This document shows positions 12,598 through 24,747 of a DNA stretch of 64,000 nucleotides, piece by piece; the first letter of the stretch is position 1, and each line of letters begins with the position of its first letter. Made by a program: the position numbers and the translations under genes. The DNA lies in assembly GCA_024811115.1 (NCBI GenBank), contig JAKOGH010000035.1, positions 248,001 to 312,000 on the forward strand, written 5' to 3'. The notes below the pieces were generated by a model, which was given only the letters and a program-made list of their open reading frames with translations, was not told the DNA's origin and made no database searches. The DNA is from Terana coerulea (lineage: Eukaryota > Basidiomycota > Agaricomycetes > Polyporales > Phanerochaetaceae).

Positions 12598-14148
12598 ATG
12601 CCTGCCCAGGCCAGCGACGCCGTCGCCAACGACGATGTAAACAGCCCGTACTTCAATCCATTTTCCGGCTCGTCGTCGCAGTCTTCATTCTCATCGGCGG
12701 TAATTCCGAAGAATGCGAACGGAACCAAGCCGACGCTCAGGCGACGCGGCTCGGACGCTCCTACGAGGCGGACGAGGAGTGATCACGATCCATGGGCGCA
12801 GGACGAGCTAGGGAGGTCTGGTACCCACGTTCGCGCGAGGACCATAGACTCTGCAGTGGGGAGTAGCAGCGGGGCAAAACCACATCCGCTCGCTCTGTCG
12901 CATTTAGGGTCGAGTAATACCTCAAGCCGGACATCTCTCGTGGACACGCGCCCACGGCTGAAGCGCCTCTTGAGCGACCTAGAGCCGATCTCTAAGAAGA
13001 ATAGTGAGGAAGGGGACGATGGCGCAGAGCGTACTAGGACACGGTCGGTTAATGACACGCCGCGGGAACGGGTCGTTATCGTTCATGAGGTGAGTACGCG
13101 GTCCAGCACTGTGATAGACACCATCTCTCAGAGTACTACGTTGTGTACGTGTCAGGTCTCTGCCAAGGACTCGCTCCCTGGCGTTGCCCTGAAATATGGG
13201 ATATCTCTGGCGGATCTCCGGAAAGCAAACCAGTTGTGGACGTCTGACCCCATACATCTGCGGAAAGTGCTCTACATTCCTGTTGATAAATCGCATAAAG
13301 CAAAGGAGCTTATTTTGTCGCAACTGGACTTGGATTCGCCTCCTGCTGCTGAAGACCAATCAGCCACTCCATCCATTGACGGGTCTGGCCCTAGTCGTAG
13401 TCCTGTCAGTGCGAAGAACGGGACGCCTTTGACTATACGACGCGTTCCCGTATCACAACTCTCATTTTTCCCTCCACCGTCGGCGAGCTCTCTATCCTCT
13501 GCCACGTTTACATCTCGCACACTCCCACGCCCCGCCAATTCTGCACGAAAGCGGGACCCTATACCGTTTAGCACTACACCGTCGGACTCATCAGCACACT
13601 CTGGACTATCATCATCCCCCTCACCTCTCGCCATTGCGTCGGCTCTCGCACAGCCATCTACCACACCGCCCGCCGGACGGGCGGCGATACCTTCGCTATC
13701 CACGCTGTTCAGTGCGCTTCCTATTGGCCGGATTTCCTTTGACTCGAGCGCATCTACCCCGACACATGTTAGCGACGACCAGCAGCACGAGATGTTCGAT
13801 GTGTCGCACCGTAACTCTATAGACGACAGCAGGGATAGACCAGCCGATTTTGCAGGTCTCCGGCCACCCCCGTCTCAGAGTTCTCCGAAGTCAGCGAAGG
13901 ACCCTGGGCTGCTTGATGCTCTAGAGCTTCGCTCGTACTCGCAGGCCTTCTCCGCGGCCACACCGAAGGCGGCATACCGACCGAGTACGCGTAGCAGCCC
14001 CAGCACGTCCGTCAAACATGATCCATTCATAACGTACACCAGGCCAGAGCGTGGTCTTCTGACGCCCGAGACGATCAAGACTTCGCAGCCGCAGCCGTCG
14101 ATGGGCATGCAGCTACCGATCAAATCCCGGACAGACAGAACGGGATAG
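12598..14148 (+). CDS. intracellular single-LysM domain protein
   Basis: A protein of about 494 residues with one LysM (CBM50) module and no signal peptide. The N-terminus is polar and Ser/Arg-rich (PTLRRRGSDAPTRRTRSDHD). The LysM fold begins at RVVIVHE (about residue 160), continues after a spliced join with VSAKDSLPGVALKYGISLAD, and ends with KVLYIPVD. The 66-bp segment 13090-13155 begins GTGAGT and ends GTCAG. It is in frame without a stop, so simple translation adds 22 residues in the middle of the LysM; removing it gives a standard domain. After the domain come about 280 residues of Ser/Pro/Thr-rich disorder. Cytosolic one-LysM proteins (LYSMD-like) exist in fungi and animals, and their ligand is poorly known. 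The missing secretion signal argues against a chitin-masking effector. Confidence 0.85.
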   Translation: MPAQASDAVANDDVNSPYFNPFSGSSSQSSFSSAVIPKNANGTKPTLRRRGSDAPTRRTRSDHDPWAQDELGRSGTHVRARTIDSAVGSSSGAKPHPLALSHLGSSNTSSRTSLVDTRPRLKRLLSDLEPISKKNSEEGDDGAERTRTRSVNDTPRERVVIVHEVSTRSSTVIDTISQSTTLCTCQVSAKDSLPGVALKYGISLADLRKANQLWTSDPIHLRKVLYIPVDKSHKAKELILSQLDLDSPPAAEDQSATPSIDGSGPSRSPVSAKNGTPLTIRRVPVSQLSFFPPPSASSLSSATFTSRTLPRPANSARKRDPIPFSTTPSDSSAHSGLSSSPSPLAIASALAQPSTTPPAGRAAIPSLSTLFSALPIGRISFDSSASTPTHVSDDQQHEMFDVSHRNSIDDSRDRPADFAGLRPPPSQSSPKSAKDPGLLDALELRSYSQAFSAATPKAAYRPSTRSSPSTSVKHDPFITYTRPERGLLTPETIKTSQPQPSMGMQLPIKSRTDRTG

Positions 14149-17100
14149 AGTAGGGGGCGTCAGCTTCGATGGCTGTGGGAGAAGGCGGTCGTTGTCGTTT
14201 TCAGCCAGCTTGGCCGTTGGCGTAGCTTACGCTCTCTGTATGTGAGGACTCAGAGTTAACGACCGTACGCGCATCCTCGGGGCGACAGAACGTGAGGCGA
14301 TAGAACGATGATCCGGCGCACGGACTGCTCCGTCGCTGCACTCGCCGTCGCGAGCTGGGGGCTGAAGGTGCGGGGGAAGGAGAGAAGGAATTCTTGCGTG
14401 TGGCGGCTTTTGCTTGTGTACGCCCAGCCCCGAGACCGCAGCTGTTCTCTCATCTTTCTCCCACCGATCTTTCAAATCCAGTGCCGCGTCACCTCCAAAT
14501 ATCTAGACATACGTACTCGAAAGAGAGACTTGCACGAGGACTGCCCACCCTCCTGCGAAGACCGGACGCGAACAACGGCTACCGAGCTCAGGGCCGCACT
14601 GGTCCAACCCCGTTAGGTCGACGCTCCTGGGACTACGACTTTGCATTCAACTGCGGTCGAAACAAGTGGCGTCGTGCGTTGCGCGTGCTGGCGACGCGGG
14701 GATGGACCAGCCGGCCGCGAGGGCGGCTCCCGCTGTTCGTCCTCTGATAGTCGCCTCGGACGCTTTCTTCGGCATTGGTCTGTCGCAAGTTTGGTCAGTA
14801 GCGGGAGCCCCCACCGCCCGATCGAAGCTTCCGCGAAGCCCAGCGAGCACTCACCTCAGCGGCAGCGCCGCACACCCACGTTCCGCCACCGTTACGTCGA
14901 TGAAACATATGGGAGCGGGCGGGGAGTTTGTTAAGAGGCCGAATGCTGCTGGCCGCCAAACGCGGACTACAACGTTGTACCAAGCCGCAGTCGCTACCGG
15001 TGGACGGCCAGGAATGAGCTTGTTGGGGGTGGAGGAGACTGTCTGGCATGCCGAGGTGCCGCGGTGTCCGCTACGGCGAGAGACCTTCGCTTGGCGTCGT
15101 TTGTAGGCGATGTGGCCCACCGCGGACTTGATATAGCTGGAGAGCCGCGGCCATCTCAAGGTGCAGGGCAGGCAGGAGGAGGAGGAGGAGTGCAGATGTC
15201 CTGACCGCCGCAGAGTAAGGGCGAAAGTCCAAAGCGGTAACCTCTCGGTACCTGCTGGGATGGAACTCGTCCCAGCGCTCGCGGAAAATTCAGCTGGTGC
15301 CGTCGTTGCGCCCGGCAGCCTGGAAGCCCGGACGGCGGGTCGGTGTGGTATGGTTCGACCCACCCGCTACCCCGACATGCCCTACGCCCCGTCCGTCGCT
15401 TCGCATGTCCTGCCGGCAACTGTGCTCGCTGTCAAGGTCGACATCGCCATCTCATTGATGCGCTCCGGCCGTTTGTTGGCCCACTTATCTCATTCTGGAG
15501 AGTCACCGTGGAATGTTCAGGGTCACTTTTGTTGCAACATACGTAGGAGCTCGGAATAGTTTGTGATGGAAGTATCATTTCCTCGGCTTCTAGCTCGACT
15601 CGTCCGCTCCGTAGAGTATACCACGCTGAGTGAGTTCGCACAACCTAGAATCTACAGATGGACTTCCGTTCTCATGAACCTTGCGCTCATTTGTCGTCAG
15701 GCCTCGACCTGACGCGTACACCCGCCCGCCTTGCCGACCTGAATGGCTTTTTCATCTTTGCTCAGAACCTCCGCGACATGATTGGCCGCAGTTCCGAACA
15801 ATCCCCCCTACACAGCGCTTCGGTTTGCATCATCAATTGAATTGTTGCGGGCATTGAAGGCAGGCGGTGGCCGGTTGGCAGGCATGCCGCTCTGTCGACC
15901 GTACAACCCGCGGGTGTTGACAGTTTTCTGGAAGAAAGGCAATCTATGGCAATATCGCCTATGAACGGTCTAGGCCCATGACATCCTCACCGTTAATGAA
16001 ATGCCCAACCGCCGACGCCTGGGCTCATGGCACTCATTTTTCCTTACGTGTTGCATAGTGATCGACGGACCTTACACCACCCTTCCTGCGAAGGGCCCAT
16101 TTCTAATCGAAGGCCGAGAATCCGACATACGTTTGTGATACCCCTCACACGCTTCGTCGGCCTTTGGGACGCCAGGATTTCATGTGATCATCGCTGGGAA
16201 AGGGATCGAGAGGAGTGTAATAGGAAGGCGTTATTTGACACTTTGTTCTCACAGCTGCCGCTTCGTTAAACGGCTATCGCAACACTCTTCGGTGCGCACC
16301 TATTCAAGCCGGCGCTCACGGTATGTTACCGTTATTCTTACCGTATTTATCATGTGCACTTAGACGTGATCCTCCCTGCAGGTTTGTTGCGAACACGCCG
16401 CCCAGAGCACCGGATTGATCTTCTCTGTTTCCCTCGTATCAGGTTCCCTGTATAGGCGGCTGCGCCGTGGCCCTATGCGCGGTAGGCCCAGAATGCTTAA
16501 CGTCGCCTGACATCGTGCTGACTATTTCCAGACCTCGTACTCATGACCATGACATACTGCAGGCCTGCCTGCATGTCTCGACTGAGCCGATCAGAACACA
16601 GGGCACGGACAAGGCAGGAAGACGGGTCATTAGCACCGAACGGGCGAAGCGGATAGGGATCGGAAGTTCGTAGGGGCATTGTAAGTCCTAGAATTTGCGT
16701 ATCTGCCACATCGAGCCAAGGCCGTGTAGACGTGGACGCTAGACATGCCATCGGTCGTGGTTTGGCATTCCCGTTAAACGTGCCGTGATACCCTTTTCTG
16801 TGAACCTTGTTGCACCTGGCTCATCGCTCGTCTGACAGGACGGTCTGGGTTTCGGTCGGCTCTACGACGCTCAAAACACCCGCCGCCTGCGTCAGTTGGT
16901 GAGACTAGTGCTGACGGCGCTCGGTAGCTTATGAGGAGCTCCAACCCCTACTGCCTTGGGTCTGTGCCACGAGTTGCTTCACCCGATGCATGCTTGGAGT
17001 CTGGAGTAGGAGGCTTTAACTCAATCAGCTGGATAGACCGCTTGGACACATGGAAACGCCAATGTGGAGCGTATGACCAGGTACGACCCAACGGATGCGG

Positions 17101-19439
17101 GTGGAAGGTTCGATACGGGCAATTTGTCACTCGTCGCTGGTAGTCTTTCCCCGACGGGTCCATCGGAAAGGGACCACACTCGCTTCCGTCCACGGCCTCA
17201 GCATGCACAGGCCGTCGCGCAGAAACTCTCAGTCAAAACGAGCTTGCGACCTGCAGAGCAAAAGCCGCATTGCAGATTTACCGTGTAAGTTCGATGTCCA
17301 TGCGTACAGCCCAGATCTTCATGGCTCAAGACATGGCTAACAGCGGGGACACGGGACATGCGACCCCGTAACCCAACCTTGGCCGACAGCGTCTGTCGTT
17401 TGCATCCCCGCGTTCAGAAGGCGTCTTAACCCATCGTGGACGATCGCATGAGAACATATAGCTCAAGCCTCCGGTGTGCTCTCCTTGTCTATCATACAGT
17501 TTCAACGTAACTCACGGCGCCGGATTCAGGTGGCTCGCCTCTCTGATAGGGTTCCGGGCTTGGCATGAACCTCTTGCTCACTTCTGAGAAGAACTTTACC
17601 TTGGCGTATTGACGGCGGGTTTGGAGCTTCTCGCTGAAGCATGCGGGTCTCACACTCACGTAAAAGGCTATTTGTCCTGGCGATGTTGTGCTCGGAGTCC
17701 CAGCCATGTTTCCATTTGACCGGAGACTGGCGTTCGTCAGGCTACGGTAGACTCCATTTCAACGGTAAATTTTCATTGAGGCTCGGTCAACCGGGGCTAG
17801 GCCAGAGGTGAGACCTCCCACTCGATCATCCTTTGCGCGCTCCCAGGCATGCTCACATTTGGCAGATGTGCGCAATTTTGAAGGCTCATGTGTTGTTATC
17901 CACGCCTGACCTCGTGCCCGTAGCCCCGAAGGAGTCAACGGGCAGTCATGGCACAAGCAGCGCGCACAGCTGCCCCATATGTATGCGAATAAGCTCTTGC
18001 GAAGCGCAGAGCCCAACAAGCCCCGAACCGCACGGCGTGCAGTGTCATTTGCGACGTAACGCTTGCACAATGCAGCGGAACCAGACGGCGGTGAGTATCC
18101 TGATCATCGGAGCCGCCGCGAGCGCCGCCACATGTTACGCCTACTGCGCTGCTTCATTGTAGATCGTCGGCCGTGCATGCTTCGCACACAGAAGGCTCTT
18201 CTCGTTCGAGCGCTGACGGGCACGGGGACTGGTTCTATGAGAATGGCAGGCGGGTAAGAACTTTATTTACTTCTATAATGGGACCCTCCCACTCACCACT
18301 GTCATGCGGTTAGGTTCTGGTCCATTCACTCGTTTCGATCTTTTGCTTCAATTCTACCACTACTCGCCCGCTGCACGGGTAGCCCTCGACACGTTGCACC
18401 GTGAATAAACTTGAACCCCTTTTCATCTGGGATCATCTTCGTAGAAGAGAACTTGGGGCTCAGTCCCAAGCCCTGAGGATCCCTCAACGAGAGTGTATAT
18501 GCTTATCGTCGTGGTATGGGAATGGCACGGCTGTTCCGCACAGTAAAGTCCGCCTCGAAGACCCACAGTGAAGCTCTCATGCTCGTCCGTGACGGCATAG
18601 ACAATGTCGCAGAGGCTGTCTGGTAGCGTGAGAATATGTTGCTTAGACTCAAAGCATGCTCCTTTAGCGTACTTCGTCCCGACTCTATGATGCTTTGTGT
18701 TTTTCGTAGAGGTTCCACTGACATGGCCCCTACGGAAGTAGCGGTACACCGTCGTCTGCAAATTGCGTCGTGACTTGTCGCCTGAGGGGCACACACAACG
18801 ACCCTGAGGTAAAACATATCCGCGCCGTCATGCTGCACGAAACTTCCATCATTAGGAAAACACACCATTCGTCAGAGCCGACGGTGTATGCAGACCAGCG
18901 ACCCCAATTTTCCTGTCATTCAGACGTTCGCTGCGTGTGTGGCACCGCTGTGCGGTGCCGAGGGCCGAGATGAGAATGCCTCGTTGGGTATCATTGCTGC
19001 AGATGCACCCCAGATCCAAGGACCTGGTGGCGATGCACATGCATGACGGAGTTACGCTGGGTATGCGCACCCCTTCTGAGTTGCGGCACTGCGGAAGGCT
19101 TCGGCAGGCGCCACCACGTAACTCTATCGTCCGCAAGTGCCGGCCGATCCGCGCGATTCTCTGCGCACTGTGGGACCGCGCAGACCAGAATGTGAACAAG
19201 GGTGCCAGGCAAATTTGATACCATAGACTAGCGAGCGATATGCGAGATGATGAGACAAAGAAGAGTGATTAGGTGTCCGAGACGTGAGTCAAACAAAGCA
19301 AGGGTCATCAGGAGGTGAAGGGCCGAAAGGTTACTAGCTAGTCATCATCGTGTCCGTATGAATATGGTAAGGATGGAGGGAGGGACGAGGCAGACGTGGT
19401 CGAGCAGACTCTACATCCAAGCGAGTCGAACAGTACCAG
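14149..19439. other. 5.3-kb gene-poor region
   Basis: No protein family is recognised. ORFs here are short, lie in all six frames and do not join through plausible splice sites into a known domain. A minus-strand ORF pair around 18423-18868 is the least random looking, with a cysteine-rich part, but has no match I can name. The left 100 bp is the LysM 3' UTR, and the right end is the 3' UTR side of WOPR-1. Decayed transposons would be one explanation for the stretch. Confidence 0.4.
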
Positions 19440-20428
19440 CTAGAGCGTGAGCGCGTTCCCTCGGAACGACCTGAGTATCCGCTCGTCGTCGGGATCGCGT
19501 GTGCTGGGATGGAGGTTTTGGAGGTATTCGAGGGGAGCGAGCTGGCGCTGCATCCGAGTGGTGAATCTCACACCATCGTTGTAACATCTGGGTGCAATAC
19601 ACACCGGTCGTTCTCCGGTCCTACGGGGCGGTGGAGGCGTGGGCGGCTCAGCGGTATATGGTGACGGCCTGGAGAGCGGGAGAGCTTCTTCGTCCGTAGG
19701 GGAACGACGATTCCTAGCTGGGCCGCCTTTGCGCGAGTTGGTAGTCGCCCGAGCGCAGCTATAGAGCCCGTCCTGCACCTCGACGGATCGCAGCTCCGGA
19801 AGATTGTCGACGGTTCGGAACTGGTCCACCGTTTCCTGAGTGAAATAAGCATCTGACATACGCTCGATAAGGGTTTAAAGTCAGACGTGGAGAAGAATCG
19901 AGACGCACTTAGATGCCATTTGCGGGTATTCGTCGGACCGTCGACGTATGCCGAATACGTCTGCTTGATGAGCTTCATTGGACTACCAAAGTAGAACGCA
20001 CACACGTTAGTACAACGATGATCACTGCAGAGGAGTAGTCTTACTCTAGCCCACCATTCCTGGTCATCAGAGAAGTTCGAGGGTTGGTGTCCTTCTCATA
20101 GTACATAAGGAAATCACTGTGTGAGAGAGTCAGAGATGCCGGACTCAAAGGTAATCTCAACGTGCCGCGTTACGTACTCCCGTGCTTTGGACGGCCCCCA
20201 GGAGCGACCATCAGTGAAGCGTTGTATGGATTCAACCGAAGGCGGCTCCATGGGGTTGTTGCCGCGTTCCTCCCAGACGTAGATGTCGCCTGGTCTGAGT
20301 GCAGCTCGCTCCTCGTCATCGAGCCTCCGATGGATCATCTTCAGGCGTTTGGTCGCGACGGCGTGCAGTATGACCTGGGCGTCATGCACGTGTCGCACGC
20401 GCATCGAGGTGAGGGTGGGCTGTTGCAT
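19440..20428 (-). CDS. Gti1/Pac2 (WOPR) family regulator, copy 1
   Basis: A small WOPR-domain protein of 269 residues. The family (Pac2, Gti1, Wor1, Ryp1, Sge1) binds DNA and switches cell type or development in the nucleus. The start is ATG 20428 (MQQPTLTSMRVRHVHDA). WOPR box A is seen as IHRRLDDEERAALRPGDIYV followed by WEER and RFTDGRSWGPSKAR. WOPR box B is KLIKQTYSAYVDGPTNTRKW followed by HLNAYFTQETV and RTVDNLPEL. Introns are 20117-20177, 19983-20044 and 19853-19908; all are GT-AG and keep the frame exactly. The tail is Pro-rich and ends with DPDDERILRSF, matching the other two copies. It sits alone within a gene-poor stretch of about 9 kb. No break is found. Confidence 0.92.
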
Positions 20429-23400
20429 AGTGGGAGCGACGGCGGTGGGGTACGGCTTGGCTCGAGCGGAGAGGCCAACGTGAATTTAAGGCTGCCGAGA
20501 GGTCAGAGAGCATGAGTCGCATCCTAATCGCCGGGACATGACAGAGGATGATTAGGTTTTCTGAAGCGACGCCCAAGGGTCGCTAAACCCTAGGGAGACC
20601 TGCACGTCAGAACCAGAACGCAGCCGAACTTGGCGGAAGATGGGAGTGTGCATACCTGGCAAGCGCGGGACGAAAGAAAGTCTCCTGAGGTTGTTTTTCC
20701 AAACCCATCGGGGAAACTCAATCTATTTAGATGCAGGGTCCTGAGGCATAGCACACTTGCCGTAGCGCTCCGAACTGATGTCAAACCGGTCCTTTCTGTG
20801 CGAGGGAGCCAAGGGGGCAATATATCTGTTGAATCTCAGACAATTCAGACGGAGGTTCAATGAGTATTTACCACTGGCTATCTCCTTCTTGGCAACTCGG
20901 ACCCAGTACCTAGATAGTGCGTTGTGGCCTAGCGATCATCCAACGAGAAGGTGACAGGCTGCTGCCGAAGTTGAAGATAATGGTTCGAGACGAACCTACC
21001 TACTCTCTCCGCTGACTTGCCCCTGCTGGCCGACAGGCGCTAGCCAAAACCGTTGAAGCGGACTTCATCCTGTCCCCCGTGCGAAGCCACGCTAAGCCTG
21101 TTCCTCACCACCATCTCGCCGTCTTCAGCCCTTTCGCTTCCAAGCCCGGACTCGCTTGCGTGATGCGGGAACTCGAGCGCGTCGTAGGTCTCACCGAAAT
21201 GGAAAGGGGCTGCCTCGTGTCTTCCCGCGAAGGTGACACCCTCGCACTAACACGGACAGTGCGTTGACTATTCGCCCTTCATGACACCCTGCGTGAGCTC
21301 ATCCGGCTACGAGTTCCATGCTCTCAGGCTGAGCCGCATATTAAGCTCAGCAATGGGCGGCCTGCAACGCCGACCCAGCCACACGGCTACCGTGCCATAA
21401 TCCCACGCATACCTCAAAAGACAGGGCCGCAATACATTTGTGTGTGGGGCGAGATTATGAAGCCGCTGCCTGCGAGGTCTAACAGAAAACCGCAGGGAGC
21501 CCTCGTGTGCAGGGGAGATGTCTGCGGGATGCCTGCTGATCTCCGTCTCCTGCACCCATGCGTACGGCGCCGTGCCTCAAGTGAGTAATTTTGTACGCAT
21601 GACAATTTCCTTAGCAAGCCTGTACTGTACGGTGTCATGCTTACGTTTTGCTACGCCTGTCCAGGAGTTGCCTGTGGCGTAGCAGAAGTTGCCACTTGAC
21701 AGCAGCCGTGGAACAGTCAGTTCTATGCGCCGCAACGGACCAGGATGGTCCAAGAGGCCGTGGGCGTAGGATCGTCGCCCTCTGGTTGGCTCTAGCGTAT
21801 CAACATGTGGCAGCGAATTTTGGCACGGCAGGTACGTCAGGACTGTCCGGCTTTGTCTCAGTGTTTGAGCTTAACTGATCGAGGGTCACAGGTCACTGTT
21901 ATGCAACTAGGTTGCGAACTCTGATAAGAATGCTTCTGCGCCTGCTCGCACAGTCTTCTGTCGTTGCTCTGCAGTACGCTACTCTGGCCCCTGTTCAGCT
22001 GACGATTGCTTCATTCTATCCTATCAAGCTATGGAGCCCGTGAAGGCTGGGCAGTTCAGGTCTCCGCCGACCCGCAGCTTGGACAAACTCCAGACCGATC
22101 GGCCTTATTGCCAGTGCCGTGTGCTTCCGCTGAAAATAATACCAGCCTTCCTCGCATGAGGACTTTTCATCACCGCCCGCCATTCATTTGCTCTCTGGCG
22201 AGTTCTCGTGTGCTGTGATCCGTGCTGAAATCCGGAGGCCCAGCCACGACAGCGATGCTCGTGCGAGCGTGCCGGCCCTAAGAGGATCGATGAAAGCACG
22301 GAGACGGTGAGTTGTCACATTAGCGAACACGCCCGGTCAATTCGAGGGACCTCACGCTATGTAACCCCTTTTCTACAGCAAATTTTGCCTTTGACCACCA
22401 AGGCACATACAGAAAACTTTCTCCACAGGCGATCATGGGGCTGCCTAGGTTAACGGCCCCAGGTTCGCGCTGCCTCTACGGGCAGGAAGAATACCGGCTG
22501 CCATGGTGCGGTACCAAGGTTGTGACACGCCACAGAAGCACACCCTCATTTGTTGTTATGGCATGGTGGGACTGGGCATCCCAAAAGAACGGAAGGGGTC
22601 CGTACCCGTGCCGAAGGCCCTGTCCCGTCTGGACGGGCACCGCTACAGCCGTCCGCGTTTGCGCTGCCGAGCTCGCCGTTCTTCCCGCCCACGACTCGCC
22701 ACCTCTGCAAACACAGCACGCCGATTGCCGGGAGGGATTAGCCCGCGCGGATAGACAGGGTCGGCCGCCGCCCAATGCAATGCACCCACATCCTTGCCGA
22801 TCACGCCCTAAAGCCGCAGCAGCAGGGAGTGGTGTGCGTAGAGCTCTTGGTTTCCTGGAATAGGTATCTCGGACTTCCATAATTATCCCACACCGAGCGG
22901 TGGTCCGTATGTCATGGTCCCAAGACAGATTGGGCGTATTGAGTAGTACACATACATCATGTCCGCCAATATCATTCCTTGTTGTATATATCCTTCTTCC
23001 TGAGTCGGCCTTGGTGCGAGCAAGCGGTGGGATCTTCCAGCTGTCGGCTCGCAACAAACGGGTAGTCCCTCCGGGATGCTTCGCCGCTCCACGGCATTAG
23101 GTACATCTGTCCGACGAAGTAGGCACAACTTTCTGAACCACAAGGACACTCGGTAGGAGCTTTCCGTTACAGACAACTCCTTAAAGGATGCTGCTGACAG
23201 CGAGAGATATCTGGCATTCACAGATCACGTCGGTAGGCGTCGGAGGTGAAGCAACACTCTCGTCAAGCGGATTCTGCACTATAAGCCACTCAGCTACTCT
23301 CGCACCGCATTCGAGACCGGCGGACAGCCCACCACATATTTCATTATTGTGATTGTTCCGCCGTTACTTTGCATTGGTTGTCCCAGGTTGTCCCCACGCG

Positions 23401-23676
23401 TATTATGAGCACCGCATCTCATCAACGGCAATTACAGATACGAATCTTATTCTACTCTCAGGTTCTCGAATGCCGTTTATTCTAGAGCTCGATTCGGGAG
23501 AAGGGCCCATTTTGATACGCGACTGAAGCCGAATGAATGGCTGTGCATGCCAATTGCACGGCCTGAACTCAAGCCTCAAGGCAGTCTGTATACGCAATGT
23601 TCACCCCGGTATCGTCATAAATGCCAAGCTACGCGGTTTGCGCCCTGAATATGATTGCAACGTTTACTCGACCGAT
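20429..23676. other. 3.2-kb upstream region of WOPR-1, no recognisable gene
   Basis: Nothing coding can be supported between the WOPR-1 start and the 3' end of the glycolipid transfer gene. A 6-bp inverted pair (GGTTCG/CGAACC around 20982-20996) is too short to call. The part near 20430 should hold the WOPR-1 promoter. Confidence 0.4.
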
Positions 23677-24499
23677 TTAGAAACCCTTGTTGTGTCCGCC
23701 CACTTCGTAGAACGTCTGCAGCCGCGTAACAATGGAGTCGAGCGCGGCCAGCCACTTGTTCAGTTCCGCGTCAAGCTTGTCCTGGGGAACCGCTGGTCCG
23801 CCTGCAGGGTCGGCGGCGAGTTTCTCGTACAGCGTGGCCCTGTACGGGCAGGCCTTCATCGCCACCTGCGAAAGTTTAAGCCACGAGGGATATCACGGGG
23901 ATAGGCCGTTGCGTACCGTGAAGATGCCCTTCACCACGAAGTTGTGGTACTTCTTCAGCGTGGCCTCGTAGGCGGCGGTAAACGCCGCCGAGAGCTCGGT
24001 GCTCTTGTTCGCCTGGGCGGTCTGCAGCGCCTTGCACGTAAACGAGAGACCGCGGAGCAGCCACAGCAGGCCCTCCGTTGCGGTGCGCTTCTTCTCTGTC
24101 TTCTCGTTCACGACGAGCTGCTCGAGTGTCGCTGATTCTGCGGGGGCGGCGTCGTATCGGGCGCGCACTTTCTGTGGGACAGGTCTGTCAATGCATGTCT
24201 TGCAATCCACCTCATGTGAACGCACAACGATGTTCCCCTTCAAATCGGCCTGCACGGCGGTGAACGCAGCGGAGCCAAGGAGATCTAGCCCGATGATTAG
24301 CTTATTTCCGCAACATAGCTATGTATCACTCACCAAAAGGCCGACAACACCCTCCGACGCCTCCAGGAAAGCAACAGTGTCGACGCCAGCGTCGGTCACA
24401 GGAACATCCGCGAAGGACTGCACGTATGGGAATATGAGTACTACATAAAAGCGCACTGTGAGATCGACAAACCTTGACGGTCTCCAAGTAAGGTGCCAT
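23677..24499 (-). CDS. glycolipid transfer protein (GLTP/HET-C2 family)
   Basis: A soluble cytosolic protein that carries glycosphingolipids between membranes. The start is ATG 24499 (MAPYLETVK) and the stop TAA is at 23677. The spliced product shows the family in order: SFADVPVTDAGVDTVAFLEA, DLLGSAAFTAVQ, then ADLKGNIVKVRARYD, which carries the Asp, Asn and Lys of the sugar headgroup site. Next comes GLLWLLRGLSF with the stacking Trp, then LKKYHNFVVKGIF with the conserved His, and AMKACPYRATLYEKL. Podospora HET-C2, a heterokaryon incompatibility protein, belongs to this family, but nothing here marks an incompatibility role. About four introns are needed. The acceptor before DLLG is uncertain and may add a few residues. 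Confidence 0.92.
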
Positions 24500-24747
24500 G
24501 TTGAATCAAGAGAGTAGCGAGGAAAGTAAAAGGTCGTAGACGTTGAAAGTGAGGGTATGTTATATCCTGCTCGCTGGCACTGGTCTCGGGTGATGGTTGT
24601 GGACGTTACAGCAATTATTGATTGAGCGTCCGGAGTAGCGTAATCTAATCTATTGATGGCGTGACTAGCCAGTCCGATTATCTCGAGGTTGCCCGATCAA
24701 GCAGTCGTGAATTGCTGGCCTTCACCTTCCTCTCGCGCTCTGTCACC
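24500..24747. promoter_or_regulatory. bidirectional promoter between GLTP (-) and fRMsr (+)
   Basis: Only 248 bp separate the two ATGs of divergent genes, so both core promoters and leaders must lie here. A short AT-rich segment (GTTATATC near 24560 and AATTATTGATTG near 24613) is the only visible landmark. Confidence 0.6.

Noticed and set aside
15340..15370. GGTTCGACC resembling a tRNA T loop
   Set aside because: No five-base stem around it and no matching A box upstream.
18423..18868. overlapping minus-strand ORFs with cysteines
   Set aside because: Two frames are equally open and no splice model joins them to a known family.
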